This document shows, in pieces, positions 36,137 through 44,716 of a DNA stretch of 64,000 nucleotides; position 1 is the stretch's first letter; every line of letters begins with the position of its first letter. Source of the stretch: Saprospiraceae bacterium (lineage in GTDB: Bacteria > Bacteroidota > Bacteroidia > Chitinophagales > Saprospiraceae). Below the pieces are notes generated by a model. That model was not told where the DNA came from. It made no database searches and was given only the letters and a program-made list of their open reading frames with translations. The position numbers were made by a program, and so were the translations under genes. The DNA lies in assembly GCA_016710235.1 (NCBI GenBank), contig JADJLG010000001.1:733501-797500 (forward strand), written 5' to 3'.

Positions 36137-36144
36137 CAAAGATA
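36137..36144 (-). promoter_or_regulatory. -7 promoter box of the PurF-like gene
   Basis: The minus strand reads TATCTTTG, a full TAnnTTTG match, 17 bases before ATG 36120. It decides the start, because the longer frame would begin upstream of the promoter. Confidence 0.5.
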
Positions 36145-36227
36145 CTGCAGAAATACCAGCTCCATTGGTTCATCTCGATCTAAAAAAAATCGCCACCTGA
36201 TAGACCTGCCACTCCAATTGCTTGGAT

Positions 36228-36235
36228 TACCTTTG
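36228..36235 (+). promoter_or_regulatory. -7 promoter box of mutL
   Basis: TACCTTTG is a full TAnnTTTG match 20 bases before the mutL ATG. CTG at 36206-36208, 19 bases further upstream, is a one-mismatch -33 element. Confidence 0.5.
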
Positions 36236-36254
36236 AGAAACATTTTCGATTTGC

Positions 36255-38051
36255 ATGGCTGACCAAATTTTTCTTTTACCTGATGCAGTTGTCAACCAGA
36301 TTGCCGCCGGTGAGGTAATCCAGAGGCCAGCATCCGTAGTCAAAGAACTTTTGGACAATGCCATTGACGCTCAAGCAAGCCAAATTAAACTAATCGTTCA
36401 GGATGCTGGAAAATCACTCATTCAAGTCAATGATAATGGTGTCGGCATGAGCGCCACTGATGCCAGAATGGCTTTCGAGAGACATGCAACTTCCAAAATT
36501 CGCTCTGCAGACGACTTATTTCATATTCAGACCATGGGATTTCGAGGAGAAGCATTGGCTTCAATTGCATCAGTGGCACAAGTTGAACTCCGGACAAGAA
36601 GAAGTGAAGATATTGTCGGCACTAAAATTTTTGCTGCGGACTCCAAAATAAAATCTCAGGAACCATTTGCAGCGAATCAAGGGACTCAGATTGCAGTACA
36701 GCATTTGTTTTACAATATACCAGCCAGACGCAAGTTTTTAAAAACAGACAGCATTGAGGCAAAGCATATGTATGACGAATTTGTTCGCCAGGCTTTATCA
36801 CACCCTGAAATTTCATTCAGCTATTTTTTACAAGAAAATGAAATCTTCCAACTTCCGGCCAGCAGCTTGAAGCAGAGATTGATCAACATTTTTGGCAAAA
36901 AATACAATGAAGATATACTCACACTAGACGAACAAACAGAGGTCATGCATATATCCGGCTTTGTAGGCACACCGACCTTGGCCAAGAAATCCCGCGGAGA
37001 CCAACTGATTTTTGTCAACCGTCGCTTTATTAAGAATTTATATCTGCAACATGCAATTCATTCGGCATATGAGGAAATCATCCCTCCCGGAATGTTTCCA
37101 TTTTATGTTCTTTTTCTGGATATTGATCCTCAGTATATTGACATTAATGTGCATCCTACAAAGCATGAAATCAAGTTTGAAGACGAGAGATTGATATACA
37201 ATTTTCTCAAAGTATCTGTACGTCATGCTTTGGCAAAATTCACACTAGCACCTCAGCTCGATTTTGAGAACAGTCAACCTGGGATAGAACAATTATTGGC
37301 ATCCACAGGTAAAGCAAGTCAGCCCGGCAGCTTACACAAAATCAATCAGCAGGCGCCATCTTTGATTCCAAATTTTTCGCAACAGCTCAATTGGGCTCAA
37401 ATGGCTGAACTCAGACAACGCGCTGTTGATATTCCGCAAGAATTTTCCTCAGGTATTTCAGAAGGTGGATTGCACAAGCCTCAAACTACTGACTATACTT
37501 TCTTTCAGCTGCACAATGCTTACATCGTTGTCGAATCAGCGAATGGTCTGGTAATCATCGACCAGCAAATCGCTCATGAAAGAATCCTGTATGAACAGTA
37601 CAAAAAAATAATTCAGCATAAAAAATCACATTCTATTAAGCTTCTCTTCCCACATACGATCCATTTAGGATCACAGGATGCGAACATACTTAAAGTTCTC
37701 ATGCCCCAATTGCAAGGACTAGGATTTGAACTGGAAGAGTTTGGTGGTGACAGCTTTATCATTCACGCTTTTCCTGAGATATACAGTCTGCACAGCCTAG
37801 AGGTAGATGTTATCCAAAAAATTATTGATCAGTATCAAATGAACCTCGAGTTTGAGTTAAATGTTGAAGAAAATCTGGCGCGGTCTGCAGCTGTAAGCAG
37901 TGCATTGAAAAAAGGTCGTCAATTGCAGAAGGAAGAAATAGAACTACTCATTCATAAATTATTTGAGTGTGAAATGCCTTATGCAGGACCTTCCGGCAGA
38001 AAATGTTATCTTTCTATCAGTTTGGAAGAAATTTCATCCAAACTTAAGTAA
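36255..38051 (+). CDS. mutL: DNA mismatch repair protein MutL
   Basis: Mismatch-repair mediator of the GHKL ATPase family. The 598 residues start with LLPDAVVNQIAAGEVIQRPASVVKEL, then ELLDNAIDA at 31-39, DNGVGM at 60-65, the ATP lid GFRGEALASIASV at 95-107 and VNVHPTKHE in the transducer domain. In the C-terminal dimerisation domain the endonuclease motif DQHAxxE appears as DQQIAHE at 436-442, and the CPHGR zinc motif appears as GPSGRK at 578-583, so nicking activity is doubtful. The two rhomboid genes and an endonuclease/exonuclease/phosphatase-family gene follow within six bases each, a block typical of this phylum. Confidence 0.94.
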   Translation: MADQIFLLPDAVVNQIAAGEVIQRPASVVKELLDNAIDAQASQIKLIVQDAGKSLIQVNDNGVGMSATDARMAFERHATSKIRSADDLFHIQTMGFRGEALASIASVAQVELRTRRSEDIVGTKIFAADSKIKSQEPFAANQGTQIAVQHLFYNIPARRKFLKTDSIEAKHMYDEFVRQALSHPEISFSYFLQENEIFQLPASSLKQRLINIFGKKYNEDILTLDEQTEVMHISGFVGTPTLAKKSRGDQLIFVNRRFIKNLYLQHAIHSAYEEIIPPGMFPFYVLFLDIDPQYIDINVHPTKHEIKFEDERLIYNFLKVSVRHALAKFTLAPQLDFENSQPGIEQLLASTGKASQPGSLHKINQQAPSLIPNFSQQLNWAQMAELRQRAVDIPQEFSSGISEGGLHKPQTTDYTFFQLHNAYIVVESANGLVIIDQQIAHERILYEQYKKIIQHKKSHSIKLLFPHTIHLGSQDANILKVLMPQLQGLGFELEEFGGDSFIIHAFPEIYSLHSLEVDVIQKIIDQYQMNLEFELNVEENLARSAAVSSALKKGRQLQKEEIELLIHKLFECEMPYAGPSGRKCYLSISLEEISSKLK

Positions 38052-38056
38052 ATCAA

Positions 38057-38650
38057 ATGATGCAACTCACGCAAATAGTCAAACATCTTCTGATCATCAA
38101 CATCTTGGTGTATCTAGGTACTATGGCTCTCCCTAGGGAGTATTTTGCTCTGTATTATCCTGGTAGCGAGCATTTCCATCCTTGGCAAATTATCACTTCC
38201 ATGTTTATGCATGGTAGCCCAAGCCATTTGCTTTTCAATATGCTTTCCTTATTTTTTATTGGGCCATTTATGGAAAACCGCCTTGGATCTAAGAGGTTTC
38301 TGATCTTTTATCTCGCATCAGGTATTGGTGGTTCCATTTTACATCTTTTGGTTCAATACTACCAGATCCAATATCAGGGAATGACTTACCTCACAGAAAT
38401 ACCTGTACTAGGGGCTTCGGGCGCTATCAATGGACTTTTTATCGGCTTAGCCTATCTGTATCCGGATTTGGAAATGATGCTTTTATTCCTTCCCATTCCG
38501 ATAAAGGCTAAGTATATGGCTATTGCAATGGTAGCTTTGGATTTTGTGTATGGGGTGACAGGTACCCAACCCGGAATAGCTCATTTCGCACATTTGGGTG
38601 GAGCATTGTTTGGCTTGTTGTTGATCATCTATTGGACTAAATATAGATAA
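38057..38650 (+). CDS. Rhomboid intramembrane serine protease
   Basis: Six-helix membrane protease that cleaves transmembrane substrates. The 197 residues show the helix-2 motif SHLLFNM (H57, N61), the catalytic serine S121 in GASGAI and the catalytic histidine H179 in AHLGGALFG, all as in active rhomboids. Helices run at about 9-25, 58-74, 83-100, 115-134, 138-150 and 175-195. It lies six bases after mutL and six before a second rhomboid-like gene that has lost the histidine. Confidence 0.93.
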   Translation: MMQLTQIVKHLLIINILVYLGTMALPREYFALYYPGSEHFHPWQIITSMFMHGSPSHLLFNMLSLFFIGPFMENRLGSKRFLIFYLASGIGGSILHLLVQYYQIQYQGMTYLTEIPVLGASGAINGLFIGLAYLYPDLEMMLLFLPIPIKAKYMAIAMVALDFVYGVTGTQPGIAHFAHLGGALFGLLLIIYWTKYR

Positions 38651-38656
38651 TGCTCT

Positions 38657-39484
38657 ATGTTTAGGAATCTGTACCAGGATTTGAGGCATCAACTGAGGTA
38701 TGGCGGATTTTGGATTTGGTTTTTGGCTTTATCTGTTTTCGCCTCGATCGTTTTCGTGATCTTCCAAAGTCTATTTCAACAAATTCTGCCTGATGCTGCA
38801 GCCTTTTTATTTGTTAGTAATCAAGGCAGTGAGCTCTTCATAAAACCTTGGACATTGGTAACGCATGCATTTTTCGTACCTTCTCTGATGTCTCTTTTAT
38901 TTCAAATGATTTTCTTGTACTGGATTTCATATTGGGTGGAAGATTTTATCGGGAGAAAAAAAGCCATTTTCATATTCATTGGAGGTTTATTATCAGGAGT
39001 AATTGCATTTTTGATCTGTGCCCTTTTTTTTCAAGAGAATAAAGCTTTGTGGTATGGATCTAGCTCAGGTATAGCAGCTTTGCTGCTAGCAGCTACGACA
39101 ATCTCTCCGGAATTCAGACTCAAATTTGTATTGATAGGACATGTTCCTCTGAAATATTTTACGATGGCAATGATTGTATTTGCTGTGATCTTCAGTTTAC
39201 CTGTTTATCCTCCTTATACTGCGGCAATGGTTGCCGGTGGTTTATTCGGATACCTTTATATGGTTTTTAGCTGGAAAGGTTATACTATAAGATTTGACCA
39301 TTTATTTCGCAGTCAACGTATGCAGGGACCAAGACTTATATCTCCAAGAAAAACCTCCCCCTCTTCCAACTTAAGTCAAGAAGAACAACTCAATAAAATT
39401 TTGGACAAAATTAAATCCGGCGGTCTTCAAAGTCTCAGTAAAGAAGAGCAGAATTTTTTAGAAAACCTCAAAAAAGGTGACTAG
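38657..39484 (+). CDS. Rhomboid-like membrane protein, probably inactive as a protease
   Basis: A 275-residue relative of the preceding rhomboid. Six hydrophobic helices are followed by a charged cytoplasmic tail with the DUF6576-like LNKILDKIKSGGLQSLSKEE. The serine loop is kept as YGSSSGIAAL (133-142), but the position of the catalytic histidine is methionine (M191 in AAMVAGGLFGYLY, where active enzymes have AHLGG), and the helix-2 His/Asn pair is replaced by LLFQM. I infer a pseudoprotease that may bind and deliver substrates, as iRhoms and derlins do. It follows the active rhomboid by six bases and precedes the EEP-family gene by two. Confidence 0.85.
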   Translation: MFRNLYQDLRHQLRYGGFWIWFLALSVFASIVFVIFQSLFQQILPDAAAFLFVSNQGSELFIKPWTLVTHAFFVPSLMSLLFQMIFLYWISYWVEDFIGRKKAIFIFIGGLLSGVIAFLICALFFQENKALWYGSSSGIAALLLAATTISPEFRLKFVLIGHVPLKYFTMAMIVFAVIFSLPVYPPYTAAMVAGGLFGYLYMVFSWKGYTIRFDHLFRSQRMQGPRLISPRKTSPSSNLSQEEQLNKILDKIKSGGLQSLSKEEQNFLENLKKGD

Positions 39485-39486
39485 AA

Positions 39487-40530
39487 ATGATTAGATTTTT
39501 TTTCATACTGAATCTAATCTGCAGTTTGGTTTTTGTAATTACTTTGATCGCAGCTGGAGCAGATCCATCAACGTATTGGTTGTTTAGTATCAGCAGTCTT
39601 CTGGTGCCTATTTTTATAGTAATCCACATTCTATTTGTTGTTTTTTGGTTGTTGATCAAGTGGAGATACGCAATCTCATCAATTTTACTGTTGATGTTTG
39701 CAATACCTCAGCTGCATCTGATGGTAGCTTTTAATGATTCCAGCATAGAGGGAAAGTGTTCCAATAGTGCCTTCACCGTGATGTCATTTAACTTATATGG
39801 GTTGAAAAATATCAAAATAGCCGGAGATCAAAATCAGGCACTTTCCATTCCAAAATTTCTAAGCTTTATCAGACAACACAATCCCGACGTCCTGTGTGTA
39901 CAAGAAAACAATTTTTATGCAGATGAGGCGATCACTAAATCCGCATTATATCCATATACCCATTTTGATATTCAACATGGTGCTTCCATCTATTCAAGAT
40001 ATCCAATAGTAGACAAAGGATTCGTCGAATTTGGGCGGAAAACCAATAGTTGTTTGTGGGCTGATATTCTTGTGGATGGTAAAAAAATCAGGTTTTACAG
40101 TGTCCATCTGGAATCCAATCGCGTTTCAAAAGACGTAGAAACAATTACCGACAAAGAAGATGATCCTGAACGCTTGGCTATAGTGAGACGGATGTTGAGA
40201 AATTACAAAAACTCTTCCATCATTCGCGCCCAACAAACCAAAATGATCTTGGATCATGCCCAAACAGCGAAAAACCCTGTAGTGATCGCAGGAGACTTTA
40301 ACGACACACCATTTTCTTATGTTTACTCATTATTGTCTGAAAAGTACAAAGATAGTTTTCAGGAAAGGGGTAGCGGATTTGGAAGCACGTTTGTCGGCGC
40401 TCTTCCTGGGCTGAGAATTGATTTTGTATGGGGTGGAAAAAAACATTTTGAATTTTGTTTTCACCGGGTTTTGTCTACATCTTTTTCAGACCATAATCCT
40501 ATACTTGTAAAACTTTATTCGAGAATTTAA
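39487..40530 (+). CDS. Endonuclease/exonuclease/phosphatase-family protein with membrane anchor
   Basis: A 347-residue protein with three N-terminal helices (about 3-22, 30-55 and 58-82) followed by an EEP catalytic domain facing the outside of the membrane. The motifs MSFNLYG, LCVQENN (metal-binding Glu), YSVHLESN, VIAGDFNDTP (N and D) and SDHNPI (final Asp-His) are all in order. Family members cleave phosphodiesters of nucleic acids or lipids; the substrate cannot be told. It is the fourth gene of the mutL block, and pth follows after 34 bases. Confidence 0.88.
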   Translation: MIRFFFILNLICSLVFVITLIAAGADPSTYWLFSISSLLVPIFIVIHILFVVFWLLIKWRYAISSILLLMFAIPQLHLMVAFNDSSIEGKCSNSAFTVMSFNLYGLKNIKIAGDQNQALSIPKFLSFIRQHNPDVLCVQENNFYADEAITKSALYPYTHFDIQHGASIYSRYPIVDKGFVEFGRKTNSCLWADILVDGKKIRFYSVHLESNRVSKDVETITDKEDDPERLAIVRRMLRNYKNSSIIRAQQTKMILDHAQTAKNPVVIAGDFNDTPFSYVYSLLSEKYKDSFQERGSGFGSTFVGALPGLRIDFVWGGKKHFEFCFHRVLSTSFSDHNPILVKLYSRI

Positions 40531-40564
40531 ATTCCTAAATAAGCTTGACAAATTCAAATCAATC

Positions 40565-41146
40565 ATGAAGTACCTTATAGCCGGATTGGGAAATTATGAC
40601 GTCGATTATGTGGACACTCGGCACAATATTGGTTTTGATGTCGTGGATGAGCTCGTGCAATCGCTTGGCATCGATTTTGGACCAGGCCATTTAGCCAAGG
40701 TCGCCTCTGGAAAATACAAAGGAAAACAGCTGACCATCATCAAGCCCACAACCTATATGAATCTCTCCGGCAAAGCGATTCGCAATTTTTTAGTAAAAGA
40801 TAAAATAGATATCGAAAATCTGCTTGTTATTACTGATGACCTGCATATTCCTTACGGTAGCATTCGCCTTAGACCGAATGGTACTGCTGGTGGACACAAC
40901 GGCCTTCAGAATATCCAGGATGAGCTCCAGACTAACAAATACTCAAGGTTGCGCATCGGAATCGGTTCAAGTTTTCCTATGGGGAGGCAGGTAGATTATG
41001 TCTTGGGGAAGTGGACAGCAAAGGAAGCCTTCGTGAGACCGCAAATCACAAAACTGGCGAGTGAGGCTATCATCGAATTCATTATGGCCGGTATCAATCC
41101 AGCTATGAATCGTTTCAATTCATCTAAAGTTGAACTCCATGAGTAG
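40565..41146 (+). CDS. pth: Peptidyl-tRNA hydrolase
   Basis: Releases tRNA from prematurely dropped peptidyl-tRNA, an essential recycling enzyme. The 193 residues show GLGNYDVDYVDTRHNIGF with N10 and the catalytic H20, KPTTYMNLSGKAI with the substrate-binding asparagine, ITDDLHIPYG with the catalytic aspartate, and GGHNGLQNI. Length and spacing are standard. It is immediately upstream of tRNA-Gln, which has its own promoter box. Confidence 0.95.
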   Translation: MKYLIAGLGNYDVDYVDTRHNIGFDVVDELVQSLGIDFGPGHLAKVASGKYKGKQLTIIKPTTYMNLSGKAIRNFLVKDKIDIENLLVITDDLHIPYGSIRLRPNGTAGGHNGLQNIQDELQTNKYSRLRIGIGSSFPMGRQVDYVLGKWTAKEAFVRPQITKLASEAIIEFIMAGINPAMNRFNSSKVELHE

Positions 41147-41195
41147 AATTTTGTGTAAAAAAACATCACACAGGATCTGACTTATAGAATTTTTG

Positions 41196-41203
41196 TAAAT
41201 TTG
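41196..41203 (+). promoter_or_regulatory. -7 promoter box of tRNA-Gln
   Basis: TAAATTTG is a full TAnnTTTG match ending 17 bases before the tRNA. A short hairpin (CTCCA TTT TGGAG, 41206-41218) lies between it and the tRNA in the 5' leader. Confidence 0.5.
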
Positions 41204-41220
41204 CGCTCCATTTTGGAGAT

Positions 41221-41291
41221 TGACCTATGGTGTAACGGTAGCACACCGGATTTTGATTCCGTTTGTTAAGGTTCGAATCCTTATAGGTCAA
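41221..41291 (+). tRNA. tRNA-Gln (anticodon TTG)
   Basis: A full cloverleaf is readable: acceptor TGACCTA pairs with TAGGTCA (41284-41290), the anticodon stem is CCGGA/TCCGT-like with loop TTTTGAT giving anticodon TTG, and the T arm is TAAGG TTCGAAT CCTTA. The discriminator base is A and CCA is not encoded. The D arm contains GGTAGCA. TTG decodes CAA and, by wobble, CAG. Confidence 0.95.
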
Positions 41292-41298
41292 CTAACCG

Positions 41299-41323
41299 GG
41301 CCGGTGATTTACCGGCCTTTTTT
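41299..41323 (+). terminator. Rho-independent terminator after tRNA-Gln
   Basis: A perfect seven-base stem, GGCCGGT and ACCGGCC, with a GATTT loop is followed by six T. It starts eight bases after the tRNA and ends its transcript. Confidence 0.9.
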
Positions 41324-41409
41324 ATTTTGGTTCGGCCTATCCAAGGCTAAAAATAATTTAATCGAAAAGAGAGTCTGACCCAAGATCTATGGTGTTGATA
41401 GATTGATCT

Positions 41410-41417
41410 TATCTTTG
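41410..41417 (+). promoter_or_regulatory. -7 promoter box of the glutaminyl-cyclase-like gene
   Basis: TATCTTTG matches TAnnTTTG fully and lies 16 bases before ATG 41434. The -33 region is weak. It makes a start at the TTG 41428 less likely, because the leader would be only a few bases long. Confidence 0.5.
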
Positions 41418-41433
41418 AAAAAATTTTTTGACC

Positions 41434-42393
41434 ATGAAGTTTGGGTTTACTGTTGCTTTAAGTTTTCTTTTGATGTTTACTGCCTGCAAGCGGTCAAAAG
41501 TTGGAGATCTTCCAGTATTTGATAAGTCTTCAGCTTACGGATTTGTAAGAAAACAAACGGATTTTGGGCCAAGAGTACCGGGATCTGAAGGGCATCGCAA
41601 CTGCAAAGACTGGCTTGTCAGCCAATTCAAAGAATATGGATTGAGCGTTAACGAACAAGCTTTTGATGCGAAAACCTTTGATGGAAAAACGCTTCCGGCA
41701 ACAAACATTATTGCTTCAACCAATCCCGGTGCCAAGCAAAGGATACTTTTAGCTGCTCATTGGGATACAAGACCATTTGCCGACCATGATCCGGATACAT
41801 CTTTACACCATAAACCCATTTTGGGTGCCGACGATGGTGGCAGTGGAGTTGCTGTTCTTCTTGAAATCGCTAAGTTGCTACAACACAAACCGCTTTCCAA
41901 GATAGGTGTAGATATCGTTTTGTTTGATGCTGAGGATTATGGCAATGACAATGGAGGTGATCCATTATCCTGGTGCCTCGGAGCTCAACATTGGTCCAAA
42001 CTTGCCAAGCAAAACGGTTACAGGGCCGATTATGGCATTTTATTAGATATGGTTGGAGGCAAAGATCCTCGTTTTACATGGGATGAGGTATCTATTCAAT
42101 ATGCTTCGAGAGTACTCAATAAGGTGTGGAAAATAGGTGAAGAGCTGGGCTATAAAAATTACTTTGTACCAATAGCAGAAGGTGCATTGACTGATGATCA
42201 TGTATTTGTCAATACAATTGCCGAAACTCCAATGATAGATATTATCAACCGTCCATTAAACTCACCCACAGGTTTTGTAAGTCATTGGCATACGCACAAA
42301 GACACACCTGATGCGGTAGATCCTGTAAGCCTGGAAATGGTGGGAAAAACTCTCCTTTTACTCCTATTTAAAGAAGATGTTGATGAAATTTAA
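41434..42393 (+). CDS. M28-family lipoprotein, glutaminyl-peptide cyclotransferase-like
   Basis: Envelope lipoprotein of 319 residues (MKFGFTVALSFLLMFTAC, cysteine at 19) with an M28 zinc fold of the glutaminyl cyclase branch, which forms N-terminal pyroglutamate. Zinc and active-site motifs are AAHWDTRPFAD, GADDGGSGVAVLLE, LFDAEDYG, LLDMVGGKD, ALTDDHVFV and SHWHTHKDTPD. The WHTHKDT ending and single-zinc pattern favour cyclase over aminopeptidase. T9SS-rich Bacteroidota often process exported proteins this way, but activity is inferred. Its stop overlaps the convergent LRR protein gene by four bases. Confidence 0.87.
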   Translation: MKFGFTVALSFLLMFTACKRSKVGDLPVFDKSSAYGFVRKQTDFGPRVPGSEGHRNCKDWLVSQFKEYGLSVNEQAFDAKTFDGKTLPATNIIASTNPGAKQRILLAAHWDTRPFADHDPDTSLHHKPILGADDGGSGVAVLLEIAKLLQHKPLSKIGVDIVLFDAEDYGNDNGGDPLSWCLGAQHWSKLAKQNGYRADYGILLDMVGGKDPRFTWDEVSIQYASRVLNKVWKIGEELGYKNYFVPIAEGALTDDHVFVNTIAETPMIDIINRPLNSPTGFVSHWHTHKDTPDAVDPVSLEMVGKTLLLLLFKEDVDEI

Positions 42394-44360
42394 TGACTGA
42401 TCACCAATCGGTACATGGTCGCAATATTCCCTTCGGATTTGATGCTCAGATAATAAATACCTGAAGCAAGATCTTCAGTATCTATATGGAACCCCTCTTG
42501 AAATTGATGAGTGTCAGTTACAATTTTTCTCACCAACCTTCCCTCGCCCTGGAGAATGCAGATTTCCGTATTTCCGGAATGCCGGCTTCCAGATAAAAAT
42601 TTCAATACAACATAATGATTGGCCGGCTGTGGAGATAAAAGATAGAAAGGTCTCTCAGCCAGATCTGTTGTTCCTGTCCAGGTTCGAAGATCATAAATAA
42701 ATTCAGCTGTACATAAATTGGCATCAGTCACCTTCACTTTGTAATAGCCGGGACGCACATTAACAAGTTCAGATTCTTTGATTCCTGTATTCCAGTCATA
42801 TGTATACGGTTTTTTACCATATGCCATGTTCAACTTAATATCTACAAAACCCGGAGTGATTTGGGAAGCTTTAATTTCTGCGTAGTCTTCCATTTTATTT
42901 AGAACATTGAGTTGTAAATACACTATGGAATCACATCCGTTGGAACTTGCAAATCTTTGGATATAGGTTCCCGGAGTATGGTACAATTGTTGGTTCCACT
43001 CAAAAAATTGACCATAACAAACTTCGGCAGAGCTGCGATGCTCAATGAATTTTCTCAGGTCAACATGCACGATAATTACAGAATCACATCCTTGAATTCC
43101 CATGCCTTCCAGGTAGATAGTGTCTCTGACATGAGCCGCATCGAATCGAACATTGTGAATATCAAAAAAAGCATTTTCACAAATCGCCGTGTCCAGATAC
43201 CTTACTCGAGGCGCACATTCCAATCTAAAATGCTCTACTTCCAGGGAGAGTTCGGCAAGTTCAGGATTAGTAATCTTCGCACTAACAAGACCTTTGTGTA
43301 CCTTATTATTGTACTTGATTGTAAAATCGCCTGTGTTAGACAAAAAATCTCCATTTTGGTTTCTCCAATCATATAGATTGTTTGCGACAGCCTTATCAAA
43401 GGGTAAGTCGAAACGCACCGTTTCACCGGGTTCAACCTGTATAGTTTTGGTAAGCTTGAATTTTTTCTGTGGAGTAAAAGTAAAATCACAGTTAGGATGA
43501 TGGTGCTTTGTATACATAGGAAGCACATCTTCAAAACTAAGAAGGTTATTTTCTACCTGATAAGTTCTCAAATATTCAAAGGATGGCATTTTCTCAAGGA
43601 AGTTATTGAACAAAATAATGTTCTCTAAAAAAGGCATGTTTGCGACAGCAGCTGGCAGATCTCCTGTAAAACCATTCGAAGGAAGAGAAAGCGTGTTCAA
43701 TTGGGTTAAATTGGCAATTTCCACTGGTATTGCTCCTGAAAACTTATTGAATCCAAGTCTCAGATACTTCAGATTGCTTAGTTGTCCTAGTTCAGTGGGT
43801 AAAGTGCCATAGAACTCGTTTCGAGTCAATGAAAGCTCTTCGAGAGAAGCCAATTTGCATATAGATTTTGGAAAAAGTCCAGAAAGCTTATTTCCGGACA
43901 TTTGCAGTACCCGTAGATTTGAGAGCTTCTCAATCTGGTCAGCAATTCCTCCTCTCAAGCCACCATTATAAGAGAGATCTATTACTTGAAGTTCACGCAA
44001 ATCGTATAATTCATATGGAATTTCATCCTGTATACCATTGGAAGACAAGTTAAGTACCTGCAGTCCGCTCAATTGAAGTAGAGGTGTTGGGAAACTGCCT
44101 GAGGCGTAACTGAAAGAGGATGCCTCCAGGTTCAAATATTTCACTTGACAACCTTGATCATCAAGTTTTATTCTGTTGGGATCAATTTGCTCTAAAGGTA
44201 GATTAAAGTCCCAGTTCAAATTACCGACTGAACTTAGATTCGAATAAAATTGACGTAAAGCTACTGAGTCTCGTTGACGAAACTCGCTGCACTGGCTTTG
44301 TGCTTGATGTGAGAAAATCAAGCAACAGAGGCCTATTGTCAATAGGTTCACTAATTTCAT
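42390..44360 (-). CDS. Secreted leucine-rich-repeat protein with T9SS-type C-terminal sorting domain
   Basis: A 656-residue extracellular protein. A signal peptide (MKLVNLLTIGLCCLIFSHQ, cleavage near QSQ) leads into about eight plant-type LRR units from residue 90 to 290 (for example LQVLNLSSNGIQDEIPYEL and LKYLRLGFNKFSGAIPVEI, with the LxxLxLxxNxxxGxIP consensus). A region with paired cysteines (CENAFFDIHNV, CDSVIIVHV, NGCDSIVYLQL) and an SprB-like repeat (GKKPYTYDWNTGI) follows. The last 80 residues (YLLSPQPANHYVVLKF to MYRLVISH) are the type IX secretion sorting domain. It is probably a surface adhesin or binding protein. A -7 box lies at 44410-44417 on the minus strand. Confidence 0.9.
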   Translation of the reverse strand: MKLVNLLTIGLCCLIFSHQAQSQCSEFRQRDSVALRQFYSNLSSVGNLNWDFNLPLEQIDPNRIKLDDQGCQVKYLNLEASSFSYASGSFPTPLLQLSGLQVLNLSSNGIQDEIPYELYDLRELQVIDLSYNGGLRGGIADQIEKLSNLRVLQMSGNKLSGLFPKSICKLASLEELSLTRNEFYGTLPTELGQLSNLKYLRLGFNKFSGAIPVEIANLTQLNTLSLPSNGFTGDLPAAVANMPFLENIILFNNFLEKMPSFEYLRTYQVENNLLSFEDVLPMYTKHHHPNCDFTFTPQKKFKLTKTIQVEPGETVRFDLPFDKAVANNLYDWRNQNGDFLSNTGDFTIKYNNKVHKGLVSAKITNPELAELSLEVEHFRLECAPRVRYLDTAICENAFFDIHNVRFDAAHVRDTIYLEGMGIQGCDSVIIVHVDLRKFIEHRSSAEVCYGQFFEWNQQLYHTPGTYIQRFASSNGCDSIVYLQLNVLNKMEDYAEIKASQITPGFVDIKLNMAYGKKPYTYDWNTGIKESELVNVRPGYYKVKVTDANLCTAEFIYDLRTWTGTTDLAERPFYLLSPQPANHYVVLKFLSGSRHSGNTEICILQGEGRLVRKIVTDTHQFQEGFHIDTEDLASGIYYLSIKSEGNIATMYRLVISH

Positions 44361-44662
44361 TCCCTGCTAAATTCGCATTAATAAGACGCTATTTGATTCT
44401 TTGGGTTACCAAAATTATTGATAAAAATTGGTCTTTTTGGACATCAAAAACCGATCCAATTTATATTATACAAAGTGCATATTTATAATTCGTCAAAAAA
44501 ACATGCATTAGAATCAATGGTGCCCAAGAAGTTTTTTCAAAAAAATTTCATTTTAGAGCCGACTCTACCAAAAAACAGGTAAACCTGACTAAAAAAAGCA
44601 TCAAATTTTCTATCCCGGACTCAACTCAATGATGAGAATAGATATCTGCCGGAAATATTTTT
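44361..44662 (+). other. Non-coding gap between the LRR gene and the rplU promoter
   Basis: About 300 AT-rich bases with no ORF or RNA gene that I can support. It contains the divergent promoters: a minus-strand TAATTTTG box at 44410-44417 for the LRR protein, and the rplU promoter just to the right. Confidence 0.5.
44410..44417 (-). promoter_or_regulatory. -7 promoter box of the LRR protein gene
   Basis: The minus strand reads TAATTTTG, a full TAnnTTTG match 50 bases before the ATG at 44360. A -33 TTG is not at the standard distance. Confidence 0.35.
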
Positions 44663-44692
44663 TTGTTGGTTCCGAAAATCCATATATCTTTG
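44663..44692 (+). promoter_or_regulatory. Promoter of rplU-rpmA
   Basis: TTG at 44663-44665 and TATCTTTG at 44685-44692 are separated by 19 bases, a perfect fit to the Bacteroidota TTTG-N19/20-TAnnTTTG consensus. The -7 box ends 25 bases before the rplU ATG. Confidence 0.75.
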
Positions 44693-44716
44693 CAGTCCGT
44701 TTTAAAAAAGCAATTT

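Noticed and set aside
36121..36243. Longer N-terminus for the PurF-like protein
   Set aside because: It would read through the promoter box at 36137-36144 and put 41 residues in front of a glutaminase domain whose nucleophile must be near the N-terminus.
40500..40560. TTGACA-like element before pth
   Set aside because: It lacks a matching -10 for a proteobacterial promoter and there is no TAnnTTTG box at a useful distance.
44663..44716. Longer rplU frame starting at 44663
   Set aside because: That start lies inside the -33 element; L21 proteins begin at the ATG 44717.
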